64,000 nucleotides of DNA, from assembly GCA_964583795.1 (NCBI GenBank), contig CAZOWX010000002.1, forward strand, positions 1 through 64,000. Reading direction: 5' to 3'. Position numbers and translations under genes: made by a program. Below, one piece after another: positions 35,944 to 43,816 of the stretch. Origin of the DNA: JBDTME01 sp964583795 (GTDB lineage: Bacteria > Patescibacteriota > Microgenomatia > UBA1400 > PJMF01). Under the pieces are notes generated by a model. The model searched no databases. It saw only the letters and a program-made list of their open reading frames with translations, and had not been told where the DNA came from. Position 1 is the first letter of the stretch, and each line of letters begins with the position of its first letter.

Positions 35944-36042
35944 GAGTCAGATCCTCGATCTCGATGGCTTCACTTGGTACGTCCAGGGCGAACCAGGTTC
36001 ACTCATCGGGTCAAACCTACCTCGCTGGTAGACAGGTATGAC
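35944..36042. repeat. Dispersed repeat (gagtcagatcctcgatctcg family)
   Basis: Begins gagtcagatcctcgatctcg and ends near tcatcgggtcaa, with a variable centre. Related copies at 42530-42600, 59655-59720 and 59826-59905. It lies between the kinase and decarboxylase genes, within the mevalonate cluster. Confidence 0.75.
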
Positions 36043-36065
36043 AACGTTGAAGGAGCCACATACAC

Positions 36066-37046
36066 ATGCAAAAAGCCACAGCCAAAGCCTCATCGGATAT
36101 TGCCCTCATCAAATATTGGGGGAAGAAAGATGAAATACTTCGTCTGCCCGAGAACTCGAGTATCTCTCTCATCTTGGATGGACTGGATACCACAACTACG
36201 GTAGAGTTCCAACCAGAGCTAAAAAAGGACTTTGTCACCATTTCAGGTGAAATAGAAGAAGGAGAAGAGGGGCGGGTGATCAAACATTTAGATCGCATTC
36301 GCAAGTTAGCAAATATTTCTACTTATGCAAAAGTTGTCTCGGACAATAACTTTCCGAAAGCAACAGGCCTGTCAAGTTCGGCATCAGGTTTCGCAGCATT
36401 ATCATACGCTGCATCAAAAGCGGCAGGACTCAATTTGTCAGAAAAACAACTCAGCATTTTATCCAGACAAGGTTCCGGCAGCGCCTGCCGTTGTGCTTGT
36501 GGGGGGATCGTGCAGTGGCTCGATGGAGACACTTCTGAAACTTCGTACTCAAAATCGCTTTACGATTCTCACTATTGGGACATTCGTGATGTGATAGCAG
36601 TAGTTGATGAAGGGAAGAAAAGCATTTCATCAACGGCAGGACACACCACAGCTCGAAGCAGTATTTTCTATCAATCCAGGCAAGATAATTTGCCAAAAAA
36701 AATCAAGGCTTTAAAAAATGCTCTGAAGAAAAAAGACTTTACACAATTGGGAGAGATTGCAGAAGGAGATGCTCTTGAATTTCACACCATTCTACTCACT
36801 TCTCACCCTGCTCTCATTGCCTGGTATCCCGGGACCATTGAAGTCATGCTCGCAGTGCAAGCGATGAGAAAAGAGGGAGTAGAAGCGTATTTCACTATTA
36901 ACACAGGGTTTAATGTTCACATTTTGACTCTCCCCGAAAATGAAAAGAAAGTGCGATCTCGGTTGCAAAAATTACCTTTAGTGCAAAAAACACTGATCGC
37001 TAAAATTGGTGAAAAACCAAAGTTTTTAACAAAGCACTTATTCTAA
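36066..37046 (+). CDS. mvaD: Diphosphomevalonate decarboxylase-like protein with Asp-to-Asn change
   Basis: 326 residues. DIALIKYWGK with K16, GLSSSASGFAAL (phosphate loop) and GSGSACRCACGG with R142 are standard for mevalonate diphosphate decarboxylases, which use ATP to make IPP. The usual DAGPN segment carrying the catalytic Asp (for example TxDAGPN) is here TINTGFNVH, with N279 at the Asp position. Either the enzyme copes through another acidic residue or it now catalyses a related step. A GAAGGAG lies 9 nt before the ATG. Confidence 0.88.
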   Translation: MQKATAKASSDIALIKYWGKKDEILRLPENSSISLILDGLDTTTTVEFQPELKKDFVTISGEIEEGEEGRVIKHLDRIRKLANISTYAKVVSDNNFPKATGLSSSASGFAALSYAASKAAGLNLSEKQLSILSRQGSGSACRCACGGIVQWLDGDTSETSYSKSLYDSHYWDIRDVIAVVDEGKKSISSTAGHTTARSSIFYQSRQDNLPKKIKALKNALKKKDFTQLGEIAEGDALEFHTILLTSHPALIAWYPGTIEVMLAVQAMRKEGVEAYFTINTGFNVHILTLPENEKKVRSRLQKLPLVQKTLIAKIGEKPKFLTKHLF

Positions 37047-37053
37047 AAAAAAC

Positions 37054-37599
37054 ATGTCTGAAACAATTGTAGAAGTTACTGAAAACGGAGAGATGGTGGG
37101 CCCTATTGATAGAGATGTGGCTCATCAAAAAAATATCCCCCACGCAATTGTAATGATTTTACTTCGAACACCAAAATCATCACCCCAAGCATTGTTTCAA
37201 GTTCGAGGGAAAAATGTAAAAAAATATCCAGGGTTTATTACGTTAACAGCAACTGGTCATATCAGATATGAGGAAGGAAGAACGCTACAAGAACTTGCAA
37301 AAACAAATGCAAAAGAAGAACTTGAACAGGAAACAAAAGGTTTCGTTCTTTTGGGAGATATCGGAAAGATTGATTTGAAGCTGACAACCCAAGGATTCTT
37401 TTCTGATGGAGAAGAACGACAATATGTCTTTATTTTTACTGCTGAGATAGAGCACTTGCCACAATTACAATCTGCTAAAAACGAAGAGGTCGCTCAACTG
37501 AAAATGCTTACAATCGATGAGGTTTTAAAGCTCGCAAAACAAGGACAAGTTACACCATTTGCTTTAGAAGCATTACGGTTGCTTAAATTAATTGATTAA
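37054..37599 (+). CDS. Nudix protein, IDI-like, with degenerate Nudix box
   Basis: 181 residues. The N-terminal layout (VEVTENGEMVGPIDRDVAH) resembles IDI-like Nudix proteins. The Nudix box region GHIRYEEGRTLQELAKTNAK with EELEQE does not fit the canonical spacing and lacks the Arg-Glu pair in place, so hydrolysis is uncertain. It starts 8 bp after the decarboxylase stop. It may be a second isomerase-like or a regulatory protein of the pathway (inference). Confidence 0.8.
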   Translation: MSETIVEVTENGEMVGPIDRDVAHQKNIPHAIVMILLRTPKSSPQALFQVRGKNVKKYPGFITLTATGHIRYEEGRTLQELAKTNAKEELEQETKGFVLLGDIGKIDLKLTTQGFFSDGEERQYVFIFTAEIEHLPQLQSAKNEEVAQLKMLTIDEVLKLAKQGQVTPFALEALRLLKLID

Positions 37600-37622
37600 A
37601 ATCTTTTTACTTTCATAAATAC

Positions 37623-38165
37623 ATGCCTCTCGATGACGCTACAGAGCTTTTTTATCAGGTAGATCAACACGATCGCGAGATTGGACGGATCACTAGAAAA
37701 CAAGCCCACTCAAATCCTAACATCATTCATCGTAGTGTTGCCGCATTAATCATTAACCAAAATGATGAGATGTTATTTCAAAAACGAAGTCTACAAAAAG
37801 ATATGAACCCTGGATTTTGGAGCTATGGTGTAGGGGGACATGTAAACTATGGTCAAACATACCAATCAGCCATAGTTAGAGAACTACAAGAAGAGTTGGG
37901 GTTAATTCATCCTCAAGTTCGATTCCTCAAAAAAATTCTTGTCCCGAGTGAAAAAGAAACAGAGATGAAATCAGTATTTGAAGTGCGATTAAAAGAAGTA
38001 CCTCACTTTGTTTTGGATTCTACAGAAGTATCCGAAGTACAATGGGTGAGTATTGATAAAATTACTCATTTTGTGAACACCCATCCATTTACTGACTGGA
38101 CCATCATGACATTAAAACATACCGGGTATTTAGATGAAAACTTCATACAAAAAGGAGAAATATGA
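37623..38165 (+). CDS. Nudix hydrolase, IDI-like
   Basis: 180 residues. FYQVDQHDREIGRITRKQAH matches the N-terminus of the IDI/YfcD-like Nudix group. The Nudix box GHVNYGQTYQSAIVREL-QEELGL is nearly canonical with Gln in place of the first Glu. Its ATG overlaps neither neighbour, but its TGA overlaps the uppS start, so the genes are coupled. Substrate unknown, possibly an isoprenoid diphosphate. Confidence 0.85.
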   Translation: MPLDDATELFYQVDQHDREIGRITRKQAHSNPNIIHRSVAALIINQNDEMLFQKRSLQKDMNPGFWSYGVGGHVNYGQTYQSAIVRELQEELGLIHPQVRFLKKILVPSEKETEMKSVFEVRLKEVPHFVLDSTEVSEVQWVSIDKITHFVNTHPFTDWTIMTLKHTGYLDENFIQKGEI

Positions 38166-38863
38166 CAAAAACAAGCTTATCTAACCCTAAACATATTGCC
38201 ATCATCATGGACGGTAATCGACGCTGGGCAAAACAACACAAACTTAAAGCTTTGCAAGGACATCAGTATGTCACCGACAAAGTAATAGAACCATTACTCG
38301 ATGCTTGTGTAGAGCGAGGAGTGGAGTACTTAACTCTCTGGGCATTTAGTACTGAGAACTGGCAGCGCGACAAAGCAGAAGTTGAAGGATTAATGAAAAT
38401 CTTTCGCAGCGCTTTTTCAAAAAGTGCTCAAGATTTATACAAGAAAGGAGTGCGTCTCAATTACATCGGTGACATGTCGAAATTCCCACCAGACATTCAA
38501 GAAGGTGTAAAAAAATGGATGGATATTTCAAAGAATAATACGAAGATAACAGCCACATTTGCTCTCAATTACGGTGGTCATGATGAAATTATTCGAGCAA
38601 TTCACAAACTCAAAGCAATAAACATTGATTCGCAAACAGTGACAGCGGATCAATTTTCAAGCTTGCTTGATACTGCCAAATTGCCAAACCCCGATCTGCT
38701 TATTCGACCAGGGGGAGAACAACGGCTTTCTGGTTTCATGCCGTGGCAGACAGTGTACACCGAGCTATACTTCACCGATGTTCTCATGCCAGACTTTGAT
38801 GAAAGCGAACTGCAAAAAGCAATAGAGGAGTATCAAAGTCGGTCAAGACGTTTTGGACGGTAA
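38162..38863 (+). CDS. uppS: Undecaprenyl (polyprenyl) diphosphate synthase
   Basis: 233 residues. HIAIIMDGNRRWAK (catalytic Asp in the MDGNRRWA box), LWAFSTENWQR, NYGGHDEIIRA and PDLLIRPGGEQRLSGFMPWQ are the cis-prenyltransferase motifs. It builds the long-chain lipid carrier for wall and glycan synthesis and is the last gene of the mevalonate operon, linking precursor supply with carrier synthesis. Overlaps the Nudix gene by 4 bp. Confidence 0.95.
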   Translation: MTKTSLSNPKHIAIIMDGNRRWAKQHKLKALQGHQYVTDKVIEPLLDACVERGVEYLTLWAFSTENWQRDKAEVEGLMKIFRSAFSKSAQDLYKKGVRLNYIGDMSKFPPDIQEGVKKWMDISKNNTKITATFALNYGGHDEIIRAIHKLKAINIDSQTVTADQFSSLLDTAKLPNPDLLIRPGGEQRLSGFMPWQTVYTELYFTDVLMPDFDESELQKAIEEYQSRSRRFGR

Positions 38864-38880
38864 ACAAAACCACTTCAGCG

Positions 38881-38950
38881 TCATCCTCGACCCGACAGAG
38901 AAATCCTGGCTACCAGCCAAGAGAGATCAGTCGAGCATCGGGGATCCATA
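38881..38950. repeat. Dispersed repeat, single arm of the 15664 element
   Basis: gtcatcctcgacc at the left and gagcatcggggatccat at the right, as in the arms at 15664-15735 and 15883-15952, but with a different interior. Confidence 0.75.
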
Positions 38951-39136
38951 AAAAAATCCCTTTATAGAATCGGTCAACGTGGCTATTTTATCCGGTCGTA
39001 CCAGAGCTCAAAATTCATAGTTTCCTGAATTAACATTGCGAGCACACAGTGCTCTTTTGACAAAAAAAACTACAGCTTGCTTAAAATGTGTAGAAATGAA
39101 TCCCTGATGCTCGTCAAAAGAAGGCAGCAATTGGGG
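38951..39136. other. Intergenic, no feature seen
   Basis: Part of a 987-bp stretch (38864-39850) without a supported gene. This section is AT-rich with no recognisable ORF, promoter or RNA. Confidence 0.6.
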
Positions 39137-39240
39137 TGATCTTGTGAATTCCTGATCCCGCAGTGCGGGATCAGGAATTCACGATCTGACTGAACTGATT
39201 TGAAAAGTGTATCAGTTCAGTCAAGGGTGACAACTTTTTG
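39137..39240. repeat. Dispersed double-hairpin repeat, copy 2
   Basis: First hairpin centred on CCCGCAGTGCGGG with long arms (gtgaattcctgat / atcaggaattcac), then 12-bp arms GACTGAACTGAT (39188-39199) and ATCAGTTCAGTC (39211-39222) around loop TTGAAAAGTGT, then tcaagggtgacaacttttt. The second hairpin is shared with copy 1 at 28481-28515; the first differs in its arms. Confidence 0.85.
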
Positions 39241-39850
39241 TTTTTTTTGCTTTCGAAACGGATTTGCTAATACCCTTTTAATGGATTTACATTGCCTTAA
39301 TGTTTTTTCTTGATCGTTACCCAGACAAACTGTAGTTGGAGAAATTGGCTCATTGGGTGAAGTCGTCACGATCATTTACTCAAGATTTTAAACATTAAGG
39401 ATTCTGACTTTAGATCCTGAATCCGTCATGCTCGTACCTCGCTTGACTGTCCAGGATGACGAGGATTATCTGAATAAAAAAGGTTTTAAAACACCAATGG
39501 AGAAGTGGTTTAAAAATAAGTAGAGAAGTGGTCTTCTATTTTATTTTTATGATTTAATTTGTAAAAAAGTTATCAAAGGTTACTGACTTTAGATCCCGAT
39601 TTTCATCGGGATGACGACAGCTATTCAACTTATCACTTACAACTTGTAACTTTAATGGTTTTCCACATCACATGTAATTCTTGCATATGGCTCGTTTAAT
39701 TACGTCTCATAAGTATTCAACAAATCAAACAGCGCTTAAGTACCACATTGATATAGTTCGGGTTATTTCTCCCCTTGTAATGTGAAAAGCGTGAAAATAA
39801 GAAATATTATAGGTTGTTAGCAGTTTCCCTCTTCTCTGCTAATCCTCAAC
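39241..39850. other. Intergenic with fragments of dispersed repeats
   Basis: Contains repeat pieces near 39415-39465 (tccgtcatgctcgtacc ... ccaggatgacgagg) and a compact hairpin at 39592-39617 (gatcccgattttcatcggga). No supported gene; the remainder is AT-rich. Confidence 0.6.
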
Positions 39851-40138
39851 TCACTTTTTCTTTTCTGACTCTTGATCGAGTTTTTTTTGAATTTTGGTCA
39901 GTTGCATCGTTACTAAAACAGCAATAACAGTAATCACCGTGGCGTAAATAAACAACGATAACACACCACTTCCCTGCCCCAAGTATGGTTTGATGTACAC
40001 TTCAACCAAATTCTTAATAAACTCATTCCATGCCAAAGCAACCACAACTCCAAAACCACCAGTAGAAAGTAAAATCATTTGCGAAATCAATGCTCGTGGA
40101 AATTCACGGATATCATTTGGAGTTTTAAGACTTGGCAT
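39851..40138 (-). CDS. DUF5654 family two-helix membrane protein
   Basis: 95 residues. GGFGVVVALAWNEFIKNLVE and YATVITVIAVLVTMQL mark two membrane helices and match the DUF5654 family found in CPR bacteria and archaea. Function unknown. AAAGGATT precedes the ATG. Confidence 0.8.
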   Translation of the reverse strand: MPSLKTPNDIREFPRALISQMILLSTGGFGVVVALAWNEFIKNLVEVYIKPYLGQGSGVLSLFIYATVITVIAVLVTMQLTKIQKKLDQESEKKK

Positions 40139-40190
40139 AGAATCCTTTTCGTAACGTATGAAGTCAATATATTAGCATAAATTGCGAATA

Positions 40191-40222
40191 AAACAAAAAA
40201 GAGGGGCGAACCCCTCCTTTTT
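40191..40222. terminator. Bidirectional Rho-independent terminator
   Basis: Stem GAGGGG/CCCCTC with loop CGAA (40201-40216), flanked by A-rich sequence left and T-rich sequence right, so it works on both strands. On the minus strand it ends the DsbA-like gene transcript 22 bp past its stop. Confidence 0.85.
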
Positions 40223-40243
40223 TACATTAAGTCAAGTCGGATA

Positions 40244-41149
40244 CTAATTGCCACCTTTTCCTGCATTGGGAAGTCCGATTCCCCCTCCCAACTTCTGATC
40301 AATCTTCGCTTTAAATGATGCCAAAGGTTGTGCACCAACTAAAGGCTCTTTTTCAATAAAGAAAGTCGGTGTTCCACCTGCTCCAACTCGCTGTGCTAAA
40401 GTAGAGTCTGCCTCCGTTGCTTTCTTGTACTTGTCAGATTTCACACACGATACAGCTTTGTCACCATTAGCACCCGCCGCATTAGCAAGCTCTGCATACT
40501 TCGCAAACAAAGCATCCCCTGAAAGTGGTGTCCAAATGGCTTGATTGGTAAAGAGTTGATCATGCATTTGCTCAGCCTTACCCTGCTCTGCAGTACATCG
40601 AACTAACTGTGCAGCTGAGTTTGCATTGGGGTGAAACGAAAGTGGCTGATCACGCAGCACGATCTTCATCTTTCCCGATTTCACATAATCTTCGACCAAC
40701 TGCTTGTGGGTATCGGTATAGTACCGTCCACAAAATGGACACTGATAATCCGTAAACTCAACCATAGTGATTTTGGCATTTTTATTGCCAATAACCATTA
40801 CAGGATCTTTTTGAATTTCCTTCCAATCGGCATCGGATAATGGCGCTGCTTCTGGAGGTGCTTGTTGCTGTTGAGCAGCTGGCTGTTGGGCAACACTTCC
40901 TGATCCTCCACCGGCCCTCAAGGTTTGATTTTCTTTCCACATCGAACCAAACACAAAACCAAAAAGGAAAAGCCCTCCGCCTAAAACTAATAACAGAAAG
41001 TTGTTATTGATAAATGACAACATCGCAGACAAAGAATAATTGTTTGCCATTGGTGACGCGGTTGTTATTGATGGAGTATTATCCGAAACAGATTCCACTT
41101 TTACCACCCTTTTATTCGGCGCGCGGTCGACCGCTTTTTTTGTTGGCAT
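40244..41149 (-). CDS. DsbA-like thiol oxidoreductase, membrane-anchored
   Basis: 301 residues from the ATG at 41149, which has AAGGAG upstream. One N-terminal membrane helix (NNNFLLLVLGGGLFLFGFVF), a Pro/Gln/Ala linker, then a thioredoxin fold with TDYQCPFCGRYY (CPFC active site), and GGTPTFFIEK with the cis-Pro loop. It probably forms or exchanges disulfides outside the membrane, for which the cysteine-tailed pilin-like proteins would be candidate substrates (inference). Confidence 0.9.
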   Translation of the reverse strand: MPTKKAVDRAPNKRVVKVESVSDNTPSITTASPMANNYSLSAMLSFINNNFLLLVLGGGLFLFGFVFGSMWKENQTLRAGGGSGSVAQQPAAQQQQAPPEAAPLSDADWKEIQKDPVMVIGNKNAKITMVEFTDYQCPFCGRYYTDTHKQLVEDYVKSGKMKIVLRDQPLSFHPNANSAAQLVRCTAEQGKAEQMHDQLFTNQAIWTPLSGDALFAKYAELANAAGANGDKAVSCVKSDKYKKATEADSTLAQRVGAGGTPTFFIEKEPLVGAQPLASFKAKIDQKLGGGIGLPNAGKGGN

Positions 41150-41173
41150 ACTGCTCCTTGAAAAATTCATCAC

Positions 41174-41395
41174 TATTTTTTTATCGATCTCACTCTATCA
41201 AAAAAAAAGACGTGTGGAAAGCGGGAATTTGATTTTAGTTAACAGTAAACAGTGAATAGTTAATAGTGGGCCGTCAAAGAGTTTTTCTAGTAGCTAGTTG
41301 AGAGCAAAGAATGTTTAGCTTCGTCACCATTGTCGATAGCAGTTCTGAGTACTATTTTAGTGTTAACTATTAACTGTTTCACTGCTAACTGTCCT
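41174..41395. repeat. Heptad-like repeats around 41240-41270 and 41350-41395
   Basis: The stretch 41240-41265 (gttaacagtaaacagtgaatag) is inverted relative to the stretch at 41358-41393 (gttaactattaactgtttcac). Both belong to the family seen at 28583 and 29716. No supported gene. Confidence 0.65.
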
Positions 41396-42397
41396 TTATC
41401 TTCCTTCCAACCATCGCTCTGCATCCAGTGCTGCTTGGCACCCTTGTGCCGCTGCAGTGATCGCTTGTTTGTAGCGCACATCCACTGCATCTCCAGCAGC
41501 AAATACTCCTTCAACACTTGTCATTGTGGGAAATGCCACGAGCCCTTCTTCACTGAGAGCCGCTTGAGCTTGTTCCACTCCATTTTTTGTGGCACTGGTA
41601 CGATTCACAATGTATCCATGCCCATCCAGTTCCACACTATTATCCAAAAACTGAGACGTCGGGCGATGTCCAATTGCTAAAAACACTCCATCCGTTGGAA
41701 CAACCTGCTCTTTCCCATCTGTCACAACTCTCAATCCTTCTACTTTTTGTTCACCGACGACTTCTTTTGTTTCAGTATTCCATAGCACTTTGATCTTCGG
41801 ATGATTCAGCACTCGCTCTTGCATAATTTTGCTCGCACGAAACGCATCACGTCGATGAACAATCGTTACCGATTTGGCAAATTTCGTTAACGCCATTGCA
41901 TCTTCCATCGCACTATCACCGCCACCAATCACAATCGTATCTTTTTCTCGAAAAAACGCGGCATCACACACAGCGCACGTCGAAACACCGCGACCAATGA
42001 GTCGCTCTTCTCCAGGGATTCCCAACATTACCGACTCTGCCCCTGTGGCTATGATCACCGCTTTAGTCTGATACTCTGTTTCTTTTTCACCTGTCCCTAT
42101 GTACACTTTTTTCACGGTTGGGTCGGAAAAATCAACTCGCTCAACATTCTTATACTCAACCTTCGCTCCAAAATGTTCTGCTTGCTTACGCATCTCATCC
42201 ATTAGCTTTGGACCATCGACGCCATGTTCAAATCCGGGATAATTTTCAATCACTGTTGTCCACATCAGTTGCCCACCGGCTTTTTCACCAGCAAGGATCA
42301 AAGGCGCCAAACTGGCTCTCGCAGCATAAATGCCGGCAGTGTATCCCGAAGGACCGGAGCCGATAATGATAACATCATGGAGAGTGGGAGTGGACAT
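41396..42397 (-). CDS. trxB: Thioredoxin-disulfide reductase
   Basis: 333 residues. IIGSGPSGYTAGIYAARA (FAD), STCAVCDAAFF (redox CAVC), IGGGDSAMEDAMAL (NADPH) and GVFAAGDAVDVRYKQ (FAD) in order. It reduces thioredoxin with NADPH. The catalytic CxxCD is kept although it reads CAVCDA rather than the common CATCDG. Ribosome-binding GGAG precedes the ATG. trxA lies 300 bp upstream on the same strand. Confidence 0.95.
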   Translation of the reverse strand: MSTPTLHDVIIIGSGPSGYTAGIYAARASLAPLILAGEKAGGQLMWTTVIENYPGFEHGVDGPKLMDEMRKQAEHFGAKVEYKNVERVDFSDPTVKKVYIGTGEKETEYQTKAVIIATGAESVMLGIPGEERLIGRGVSTCAVCDAAFFREKDTIVIGGGDSAMEDAMALTKFAKSVTIVHRRDAFRASKIMQERVLNHPKIKVLWNTETKEVVGEQKVEGLRVVTDGKEQVVPTDGVFLAIGHRPTSQFLDNSVELDGHGYIVNRTSATKNGVEQAQAALSEEGLVAFPTMTSVEGVFAAGDAVDVRYKQAITAAAQGCQAALDAERWLEGR

Positions 42398-42405
42398 AGC
42401 AGCTC

Positions 42406-42690
42406 CAAGTTAATTTCTAATTGACCGAATTGATCTAATTTCTAAAAAAATGCTTCCAAAGACAACTCTTTAGAAGGATTGTATTTCTGTATTGCAACCG
42501 TAACTTCAAAATTCCTCAATAAATTTTTGAGTCAGATCCTCGATCTCGATGGCTTCATCCCGCAGTGCGGGACCAGGTTCATTCATCGGGTCAAGGATGA
42601 CGGACACGTCCTAACTCGTCTAATTGACCGAACTTCTAAAGCTGCCCTCAAAAGGCTTTCCTTTAGAACAATTCGGTCAATTAGAAATTC
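42406..42690. repeat. Repeat cluster between trxA and trxB
   Basis: Holds a degenerate heptad-like stretch (ctaattgaccgaattgatc, 42418-42440) repeated near 42606-42632 and, inverted, near 42664-42690, and a gagtcagatcctcgatctcg repeat at 42530-42600 with centre CCCGCAGTGCGGG. No gene seen in the 300-bp gap. Confidence 0.75.
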
Positions 42691-42697
42691 GATTAAT

Positions 42698-43024
42698 TTA
42701 CTTAACCTTCGCAATCATACTTTCATACCCGGCTTTTCCAGCAAAACCAACTTGGCGATCGACCTCTTGTCCATCTTTAAACATGACCACTGTTGGGATG
42801 CTCATCACCCCATACTTTGATGGAGTGGTCTGGTTCTCATCAACATTCATTTTTACAATTGTCACATCGTTTTGCTCTCCACTTAACTCATCCAGAATTG
42901 GAGCCGCCATCTTACATGGACCACACCACTCAGCATAGAAATCAACAAGAACCGGTTTATCGGACTTGAGAACCATCGCCTCAAACTCTTCATCGGTGAT
43001 GTGTGCTGCTTTTGCATCTGACAT
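42698..43024 (-). CDS. trxA: Thioredoxin
   Basis: 108 residues, standard length. DFYAEWCGPCKMAAPIL carries WCGPC, and GVMSIPTVVMF the cis-Pro loop. It is the electron carrier reduced by the adjacent thioredoxin reductase. The upstream leader has a GGAGG separated from the ATG by a hairpin (see that feature), so translation may depend on the fold. Confidence 0.97.
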   Translation of the reverse strand: MSDAKAAHITDEEFEAMVLKSDKPVLVDFYAEWCGPCKMAAPILDELSGEQNDVTIVKMNVDENQTTPSKYGVMSIPTVVMFKDGQEVDRQVGFAGKAGYESMIAKVK

Positions 43025-43032
43025 AGTTGTTT

Positions 43033-43059
43033 CTCATCGCATTTTTTCGATGAGCCTCC
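43033..43059 (-). promoter_or_regulatory. Hairpin between Shine-Dalgarno and trxA start
   Basis: On the minus strand: GGAGG (43059-43055), stem CTCATCG (43054-43048), loop AAAAAATG, stem CGATGAG (43039-43033), then AAACAACT and the trxA ATG. The linear SD-to-start gap is 30 nt, too long; with the 22-nt hairpin folded, the gap becomes 8 nt, the optimum. A minimal ATG-CGA-TGA frame also lies in the loop and 3' arm. Confidence 0.65.
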
Positions 43060-43123
43060 TTTTTATAGTATGTAGTATATGGTATTTCGTATATAGGGAT
43101 TGATTGCCTCCATAATCCATAAT

Positions 43124-43360
43124 CTAATACTTCAGTACTTCAGCCAAAACTGCATCAAGGTCTTCAATTCTTCTCTCCTTCGAACAGCGCATTGCTTCTG
43201 TCGTCAAAATTGATCGAGCGACACTCGTCAGTGAGTTTCGCGCCGCAATGACTTGTCGAACTATTTCGATGCACTCTCGGTCAGACTCATACATTTGAGT
43301 AATTCCGTTGATTTGACCGGCAATACGCTTGAGCTGGACTAAAACTTGATCAGAAGACAT
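43124..43360 (-). CDS. CsoR/RcnR-family (DUF156) transcriptional repressor
   Basis: 78 residues, all-helical. LKRIAGQINGITQMYESDRECIEI has the conserved Cys of this family, and SILTTEAMRCSKERR the second. The usual copper-ligand His four residues before the second Cys (HxxxC) is Glu here, so copper sensing as in CsoR is doubtful; a thiol- or persulfide-type sensor is an alternative. It is likely autoregulated through the operator at 43411-43427. trxA follows 100 bp downstream. Confidence 0.9.
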   Translation of the reverse strand: MSSDQVLVQLKRIAGQINGITQMYESDRECIEIVRQVIAARNSLTSVARSILTTEAMRCSKERRIEDLDAVLAEVLKY

Positions 43361-43407
43361 TGTTTGTTTGGTTGGTTGTTGGTTGTTAGAAAAATAGCGA
43401 CAAACTC

Positions 43408-43436
43408 ATTATACCCCCAGGGGGTATGCGAGTCAA
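43408..43436 (-). promoter_or_regulatory. Promoter with CsoR-type operator in the spacer
   Basis: On the minus strand TTGACT (43431-43436), a 17-nt spacer and TATAAT (43408-43413). The perfect palindrome ATACCCCCAGGGGGTAT (43411-43427) fills the spacer and overlaps the -10. This is the known G/C-rich operator type of DUF156 repressors. The adjacent repressor gene would be shut off when the site is filled. Confidence 0.9.
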
Positions 43437-43473
43437 TAGTAATCTTTCTTTTGTAGCATTCTAACTCAAGAGC

Positions 43474-43791
43474 TTACTGAACATCCTCAACTTTCGCCGC
43501 AAAGAGAGTGTCTCCACTATATTGGCCGCTGATCCGAACCCTTTTGCCTTCAAACCCAGCCAGATCAACATTGTAACTATCAACTTCAGTTTGTTTACCC
43601 TGTCCATCGACAACAGAAAACACTCCATTTGTTAGAGTGAGTTTTCCTTCTAGGGTGGTGTCTCCAACTCGTGCTTGGGACTGAGATTCACTTGAAACTG
43701 GTTGTTCACTTACTGATGTCTTTGGTTGACACCCCACCAACAGAGCACTCCCCAAAAGCAGCAAAAAAACATTTTTCACTTGAGTTATCAT
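43474..43791 (-). CDS. Small lipoprotein with OB-fold-like C-terminus
   Basis: 105 residues from the ATG at 43791 (AAAGG 8 nt upstream). Signal NVFLLLLGSALLVGC with lipobox LVGC, then a Ser/Gln linker, and a C-terminal ~55 residues of beta pattern (LEGKLTLTNGVFSVVDGQ ... GKRVRISGQYSGDTLFAAKV) like a small OB-fold. Attached to the membrane outside. Function unknown. Confidence 0.8.
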   Translation of the reverse strand: MITQVKNVFLLLLGSALLVGCQPKTSVSEQPVSSESQSQARVGDTTLEGKLTLTNGVFSVVDGQGKQTEVDSYNVDLAGFEGKRVRISGQYSGDTLFAAKVEDVQ

Positions 43792-43816
43792 ACACAATCC
43801 TTTCCCCACAATTCCT

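Noticed and set aside
29758..38863. Horizontal island with mobile genes
   Set aside because: No integrase, tRNA or flanking direct repeats, and the same repeats and start-signal style as the rest of the window.
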